Source of the DNA: Arthrobacter sp. V1I9
GTDB lineage: Bacteria; Actinomycetota; Actinomycetes; Actinomycetales; Micrococcaceae
Direction: 5' to 3'
NCBI RefSeq assembly: GCF_030817075.1
Contig: NZ_JAUSYU010000001.1
Coordinates: forward strand, 930,001 to 994,000
DNA: 64,000 nt
The position numbers were made by a program, and so were the translations under genes. Of the stretch, positions 59,225 through 64,000 are shown one piece after another (within the stretch, counting starts at the first letter, position 1; every line of letters begins with the position of its first letter). The notes under the pieces are model-generated. The model worked only from the letters and a program-made list of their open reading frames with translations. It did not search any database and was not told the DNA's origin.

Positions 59225-60307
59225 ATGACTACTCCCAGCCCTCTGTTGTCGCGCCCTGGAGCCGTTGAGGCAACCGGTGCGGACGCCGGCGTCGCCTCCC
59301 ACTACGGTGAGCCGCTGCGCGAGCAGCGCGCACTCGCTTCCGGTGCCGCCGTCGTCGACCTCTCCCACCGCGGCGTTGTCACGGTCACCGGGCCGGACCG
59401 GCTGACCTGGCTCAACACGCTGTCCTCGCAGCAGGTCACCAACCTTCAGCCGGGGGAGTCCAGCGAACTGCTCCTCTTGAGTGTCCAGGGGAGGATCGAT
59501 TTCGACGCCAGGGTGATTGACGACGGCGTGACCACCTGGCTGCTCGTGGAGGCCGCCGAAGCAGCACCCCTGGCTGAGTTCCTGAACAGGATGAAGTTCA
59601 TGCTGCGGGTGGAAATTGCTGACGTTTCCGCCGATTGGGCGGCAGTGGGCAGCACCCGGGCAGTTCCCGAATGGTCCGCACTGCTGGTGTGGCAGGATCC
59701 GTGGCCCAACGTGGCCCCGGGTGGCTACTCCTACGCCACCGTCCCCCCGGCAAGCCATCCCGGGCTGGAGCGCCCCTGGTTTGAGTACCTGATCCCGGCC
59801 GCGGAACTGGAACAGACCGTTGAGGGGCGACAGCTGGCCGGCGTCCTCGCAGCCGAAGCGCTGCGGCTCGCCGCCTGGCGGCCCCGCATCGGTGCTGAGA
59901 CGGACGACAAAACCATCCCGCACGAGCTGGACCTGCTCCGCACCGCAGTCCACCTGGCCAAGGGCTGCTACAAAGGCCAGGAAACCATCGCGCGTGTGCA
60001 CAACCTCGGGCACCCGCCGCGCCGGCTCGTGTTCCTCCAGCTGGATGGATCCCAGCACACGCTGCCGCAGGCCGGAAGCCCTGTGCTGGTGGGAGAGCGG
60101 AAGGTCGGGACGGTCACCTCAGTGGCGCAGCACTACGAGATGGGGCCGGTTGCCCTGGCAGTCATAAAGCGTTCCGTGGGCGCGGATGAAATACTGACGG
60201 TGTTGGACGGCGAGGAGCCTTATCCTGCCGCCCAGGAACTCATCGTTGCCCCCGACGCCGGCCAGGTAGTGGGGCGCCAGACCGGATTCCTTAGGGGGCC
60301 CCGATAA
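59225..60307 (+). CDS. ygfZ: Folate-binding FeS-cluster assembly protein YgfZ (GcvT-like)
   Basis: A 360-residue protein of the GcvT/YgfZ fold. VVDLSHRGVVTVTGPDRLTWLNTLSSQ opens the folate site and HLAKGCYKGQETIARVHNLG holds the K-G-C-Y-x-G-Q-E motif that marks YgfZ/IBA57 proteins, which help make or repair iron-sulfur enzymes. The stop overlaps the next start by one base (TAATG), so the ankyrin protein is coupled to it. Confidence 0.93.
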   Translation: MTTPSPLLSRPGAVEATGADAGVASHYGEPLREQRALASGAAVVDLSHRGVVTVTGPDRLTWLNTLSSQQVTNLQPGESSELLLLSVQGRIDFDARVIDDGVTTWLLVEAAEAAPLAEFLNRMKFMLRVEIADVSADWAAVGSTRAVPEWSALLVWQDPWPNVAPGGYSYATVPPASHPGLERPWFEYLIPAAELEQTVEGRQLAGVLAAEALRLAAWRPRIGAETDDKTIPHELDLLRTAVHLAKGCYKGQETIARVHNLGHPPRRLVFLQLDGSQHTLPQAGSPVLVGERKVGTVTSVAQHYEMGPVALAVIKRSVGADEILTVLDGEEPYPAAQELIVAPDAGQVVGRQTGFLRGPR

Positions 60308-60744
60308 TGACAGATACGGCAGGACATGGTTCAGGGCAGTCGAACGCAGCTCCTGCGGCCCCGGGAGGGCACGACGACGATGCGCTGGCTTTGGCACACA
60401 CTCTGTTCCAGGCGGCCAGGGAAGGGGACACAGCGCTGCTGCGTGCCTATCTCGACGCCGGCGCTCCCGCCACCCTGACCAACTCCGCCGGTGATTCCCT
60501 CCTGATGCTGGCCGCCTATCACGGCCACGCGGAGACCGTTCAGCTCATCCTGGGACACGGCGCTGTAGCGGACACCGCCAACGACCGCGGCCAGACTCCG
60601 CTCGCCGGAGCGGCTTTCAAGGGCTACACGGAGGTTGCCCGGGTCCTGCTCGACGCCGGAGCCGATCCTGACGCCGGTTCACCATCTGCCCGCGCGGCGG
60701 CCCAGATGTTCGCGCGCCAGGAGATCCTGGATCTCCTGGGCTAG
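60307..60744 (+). CDS. Ankyrin-repeat protein
   Basis: A 145-residue protein with three ankyrin repeats (LFQAAREGDTALLRAYLDAGAPATLTN, DSLLMLAAYHGHAETVQLILGHGAV, GQTPLAGAAFKGYTEVARVLLDAGADPD) and a capping helix. Translation is coupled to ygfZ, suggesting a protein-binding partner role; this pairing is common in Actinobacteria. No catalytic motif. Confidence 0.92.
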   Translation: MTDTAGHGSGQSNAAPAAPGGHDDDALALAHTLFQAAREGDTALLRAYLDAGAPATLTNSAGDSLLMLAAYHGHAETVQLILGHGAVADTANDRGQTPLAGAAFKGYTEVARVLLDAGADPDAGSPSARAAAQMFARQEILDLLG

Positions 60745-60792
60745 CACCACCGGGTCCCGCCCGGCAGATCACCACCTGACGAAGGATGACCC

Positions 60793-62313
60793 GTGGAAAA
60801 CGTAGCAAGGCCGTGGCCGGCCCTTTGGTCCCTGGTGATCGGGTTCTTTATGATCCTGATCGACACCACCATCGTCTCCGTAGCGAATCCCCGGATCATG
60901 GAGGGGCTTGGCGCGGATATCAACGCGGTCATCTGGGTCACCAGCGCCTACCTCCTCGCCTACGCCGTCCCGCTGCTGATCACGGGCAGGCTGGGCGACC
61001 GTTTCGGGCCGAAAAAGCTGTATCTCGCCGGGCTGGTGGTTTTCACCCTGGCTTCGCTGTGGTGCGGCCTGTCCGGTGACGTCCAAACCCTGATTGCCGC
61101 GCGGGTTATCCAGGGCTTCGGCGCAGCCATCATGACACCCCAGACCATGGCCGTCATCACCCGGATCTTCCCGCCGGACCGGCGCGGTGCCGCCATGGCC
61201 ATCTGGGGAGCCACCGCCGGCGTCGCCACGCTGGTAGGCCCCATCCTCGGCGGTGTGCTGGTGGACGGGTTTGGCTGGGAGTGGATCTTCTTCATCAACG
61301 TTCCCATCGGCATCGTCGGGTTCGTCCTCGCCTGGCGGAACGTTCCCACCCTCACCACCCACCAGCACCGGTTCGACATCCCGGGCGTGGTGCTCAGCGC
61401 CGTCGGACTCTTCCTCCTGGTGTTCGGCATCCAGGAAGGCGAAACCTACAACTGGGGCACCATCGTTGGACCGGTCAGTGTGTGGGGACTGATCATCGCC
61501 GGCTTTGCCGTGCTGACCGGGTTTGTGGTGTGGCAGCGCTTCAACAAGGGTGAGCCGCTCCTGCCGCTGGGGCTGTTCCGGGACCGGAACTTTTCCCTCG
61601 CCAACATCGGTATCACCATGGTGGGCTTCACCGTGACCTCCTTCGGCCTGCCGCTGATCTTCTACTACCAGATGGTCCGGGGCCTGACCCCAACGCAGTC
61701 CGCCCTCCTGATGGTGCCTATGGCGCTGATCTCGGGCGGCCTGGCACCGGTGGTGGGGAAGATCGTGGACCGGGTAAACCCGAAGTACCTCGCCGCAGGC
61801 GGGCTGACTCTGATGGCAGTGGCGCTGGTGTGGAACTCGGTCCTGATGCAGCCGGACACCCCCATCCTGATGTTCCTGCTGCCGAGCGCCGTCCTGGGCT
61901 TTGCCAACGCGGGCATCTGGGCGCCCTTGAGCACCACGGCCACGCGGAACCTTCCGCCGCGGCAGGCCGGCGCAGGCTCGGGTGTCTACAACACCACCCG
62001 GCAGTTCGGTGCAGTGCTGGGCAGCGCCGCAATCGCCGTGCTGATCCAGTCCCGGCTCGCAGCCGAACTTCCCACGGGCGGACCCGGCGGGGCTGCCGGC
62101 GAGGGAATGGCTTTGTCCGGCAGTTTGCCGGGGGCCCTCCACAGCGGCTTCTCGACGGCGATGGGGCAGTCCATCCTGCTGCCCGCCGGGGTAGTACTGG
62201 TCGGGGCCGCCGTGGCACTTTTCTTTGCGAAGCCCCAGCCGGTTCAGGGCTGGGGCGGCAGCGGGGCCGTCCCTTCAGCCAAGGTGGACGCTGGTCTGGA
62301 TTCCCCCGGCTGA
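60793..62313 (+). CDS. DHA2-type MFS drug transporter (14 helices)
   Basis: A 506-residue exporter. LIDTTIVSVANPRIMEGL is motif D1 of the DHA2 drug/proton antiporters, LITGRLGDRFGPKKLYLAG motif A, ARVIQGFGAAIMTPQTMAVI motif B and ATAGVATLVGPILGGVLVDGFGW motif C. GTG 60793 has AAGGATG upstream. Its last 39 bases overlap the convergent GNAT gene. Probable multidrug efflux; no regulator beside it. Confidence 0.94.
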   Translation: MENVARPWPALWSLVIGFFMILIDTTIVSVANPRIMEGLGADINAVIWVTSAYLLAYAVPLLITGRLGDRFGPKKLYLAGLVVFTLASLWCGLSGDVQTLIAARVIQGFGAAIMTPQTMAVITRIFPPDRRGAAMAIWGATAGVATLVGPILGGVLVDGFGWEWIFFINVPIGIVGFVLAWRNVPTLTTHQHRFDIPGVVLSAVGLFLLVFGIQEGETYNWGTIVGPVSVWGLIIAGFAVLTGFVVWQRFNKGEPLLPLGLFRDRNFSLANIGITMVGFTVTSFGLPLIFYYQMVRGLTPTQSALLMVPMALISGGLAPVVGKIVDRVNPKYLAAGGLTLMAVALVWNSVLMQPDTPILMFLLPSAVLGFANAGIWAPLSTTATRNLPPRQAGAGSGVYNTTRQFGAVLGSAAIAVLIQSRLAAELPTGGPGGAAGEGMALSGSLPGALHSGFSTAMGQSILLPAGVVLVGAAVALFFAKPQPVQGWGGSGAVPSAKVDAGLDSPG

Positions 62314-62991
62314 CAGGCCGAGCTTCCGGGCCAGTGCCAGGGATCCGGTGTTGCTGACATCTGTCCGCCACTGCAGTGTGAGCCCTGCGGACAGCGCCTC
62401 GTGGGCCGCGATGGACGCAGCGAGTGAACCCAGGCCCCGGCGCCGCCACTCCGGATCCACCAGGACACCCAGGTGCGCCAGCAGGCCCACCCACTCTGAG
62501 TAGGCCCCGCAGGCCAGGGGTACGCGGCGGCCGTCAACCTCATGCACGATGGTGTAGCGGTTTTCGAGGTCAGAGAGGCCAACCTCATTGACGTCATCCG
62601 GCGGGCAGCGGCCCTCCAATTCGATGGCCTCCGGGTTGCCGTGCGAAATGGTCATCTCTTCCGATGGCTGCTTCAGGGGCAGATCGTCGGCGAAGAACAA
62701 CGCGGCAGCACCCAGGCCATGGCCGCCGTGGGACCGGGTCAGCGTCAGGAGCGTGACGTGCTGGGCCATCTCCTCATCCGGAATGCCCGCAGCGGCGTCA
62801 ATGACCCACTGCGGACCCACGAGTGCCGAACTTCCAAAGAGCCGCACGAACTCCACGGTCCGCGCCGATTCGTCCGCCCGGACGATCCGTTCGCCGGAGG
62901 CCAGGGCAGTTCCGAAGGCGTCGTCGTCGAGTCCCAGGCGCCGGGCCCAGGCAAGCTGGATGATGGCGGCAGAACCGGGGTCAAGTGTCAT
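62275..62991 (-). CDS. GNAT-family N-acetyltransferase
   Basis: A 238-residue protein. The C-terminal part (VGLSDLENRYTIVHEVDGRRVPLACGAYSEW, LGVLVDPEWRRRGLGSLAASIAAHEAL) contains the R-R-x-G-L-G acetyl-CoA loop of GNATs; the N-terminal 110 residues are a less clear lid or second, degenerate domain. Leaderless TAGGCT lies six bases before the ATG. Substrate unknown. Confidence 0.88.
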   Translation of the reverse strand: MTLDPGSAAIIQLAWARRLGLDDDAFGTALASGERIVRADESARTVEFVRLFGSSALVGPQWVIDAAAGIPDEEMAQHVTLLTLTRSHGGHGLGAAALFFADDLPLKQPSEEMTISHGNPEAIELEGRCPPDDVNEVGLSDLENRYTIVHEVDGRRVPLACGAYSEWVGLLAHLGVLVDPEWRRRGLGSLAASIAAHEALSAGLTLQWRTDVSNTGSLALARKLGLSAGGIQTSVHLG

Positions 62992-62997
62992 GCTCCC

Positions 62998-63003
62998 AGC
63001 CTA
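62998..63003 (-). promoter_or_regulatory. Leaderless -10 hexamer of the GNAT gene
   Basis: TAGGCT, six-base spacer, ATG on the minus strand. Confidence 0.55.
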
Positions 63004-63054
63004 GGGCGGGCAGGGAGCCCAGCCGAACAGGACACCTTGGCTGTGCGAAACACC

Positions 63055-64000
<946 letters not shown>

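Noticed and set aside
60307..60744. Ankyrin protein as an effector or immunity protein
   Set aside because: It is coupled to ygfZ and has no toxin partner, secretion signal or polymorphic-toxin neighbour.
60769..62142. A 457-codon minus-strand frame over the DHA2 transporter
   Set aside because: Gln/Gly/His-rich shadow of a transporter that has all four MFS motifs.

Overview
The window is high-GC actinobacterial chromosome. Mycothiol synthase, a GlnR-type orphan regulator next to it, a MutT1-type Nudix/phosphatase fusion beside polyphosphate kinase, and many TANNNT hexamers placed six or seven bases before start codons all point to Actinobacteria. The overall gene set looks most like Arthrobacter/Pseudarthrobacter (Micrococcaceae); the genus is my inference, not proven from the sequence. 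I see no prophage, transposase, plasmid gene, rRNA operon or CRISPR array. About 65 protein genes, three tRNA genes and two edge-truncated genes fill the window.

Layout. 1-6.5 kb: end of a topoisomerase IB gene, ferredoxin-NADP reductase convergent with galE, then a GAF-domain regulator, aldehyde dehydrogenase and DUF779 cassette closed by a strong terminator. 6.6-13.5 kb: amino-acid permease, small enzymes, and a fur-catalase operon divergent from an EntS-like exporter. 13.5-18.5 kb: YajQ, tRNA-Tyr, a two-CBS-domain protein, an envelope LysM protein, a broken potassium channel, a thioesterase and thioredoxin. 18.5-27.5 kb: acyl-CoA synthetase, an AlkA-like glycosylase, transsulfuration genes (cystathionine beta-synthase, frameshifted, plus metB), and an HxlR regulator-MFS-SDR cluster. 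27.6-31.9 kb: a minus-strand operon of a YgiB-like envelope protein, a glutathionylspermidine-synthase-like ATP-grasp ligase and an APC permease, then a MOSC protein. 32-36 kb: a DEAD-box helicase (frameshifted), tRNA-Thr, tRNA-Met, YidC. 36-42.5 kb: reductases, a ROK regulator divergent from a GH13 alpha-glucosidase, aldo/keto reductase, CitE-like lyase. 42.5-48.4 kb: a badly broken DUF2797 gene, the hadA-hadB-murB block, an AlkZ-like glycosylase, and a broken AbiEi/DUF559 gene between two copies of a hairpin repeat. 48.5-56.5 kb, all minus strand: asd, thyA-folA-small membrane protein, MutT1, ppk (frameshifted), mshD, glnR. 56.8-64 kb: membrane proteins including a 37-residue one, nitrobindin-like protein, flavodoxin, YgfZ, ankyrin protein, DHA2-type MFS, GNAT, and the end of 6-phosphofructokinase.

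Two window-wide patterns stand out. First, about 25 genes carry a -10-like hexamer exactly 6-7 bases before the start codon and no ribosome-binding site, the signature of leaderless transcripts. Second, six otherwise recognisable genes are interrupted (five by frameshifts, one by an in-frame stop), several by a single extra base in a short homopolymer; this looks more like sequence error than gene decay, but raw reads are needed to decide. I found no defence island or clearly new multi-gene system. The most open functional question is the YgiB/YgiC-like ligase operon in an organism that should use mycothiol rather than glutathione.
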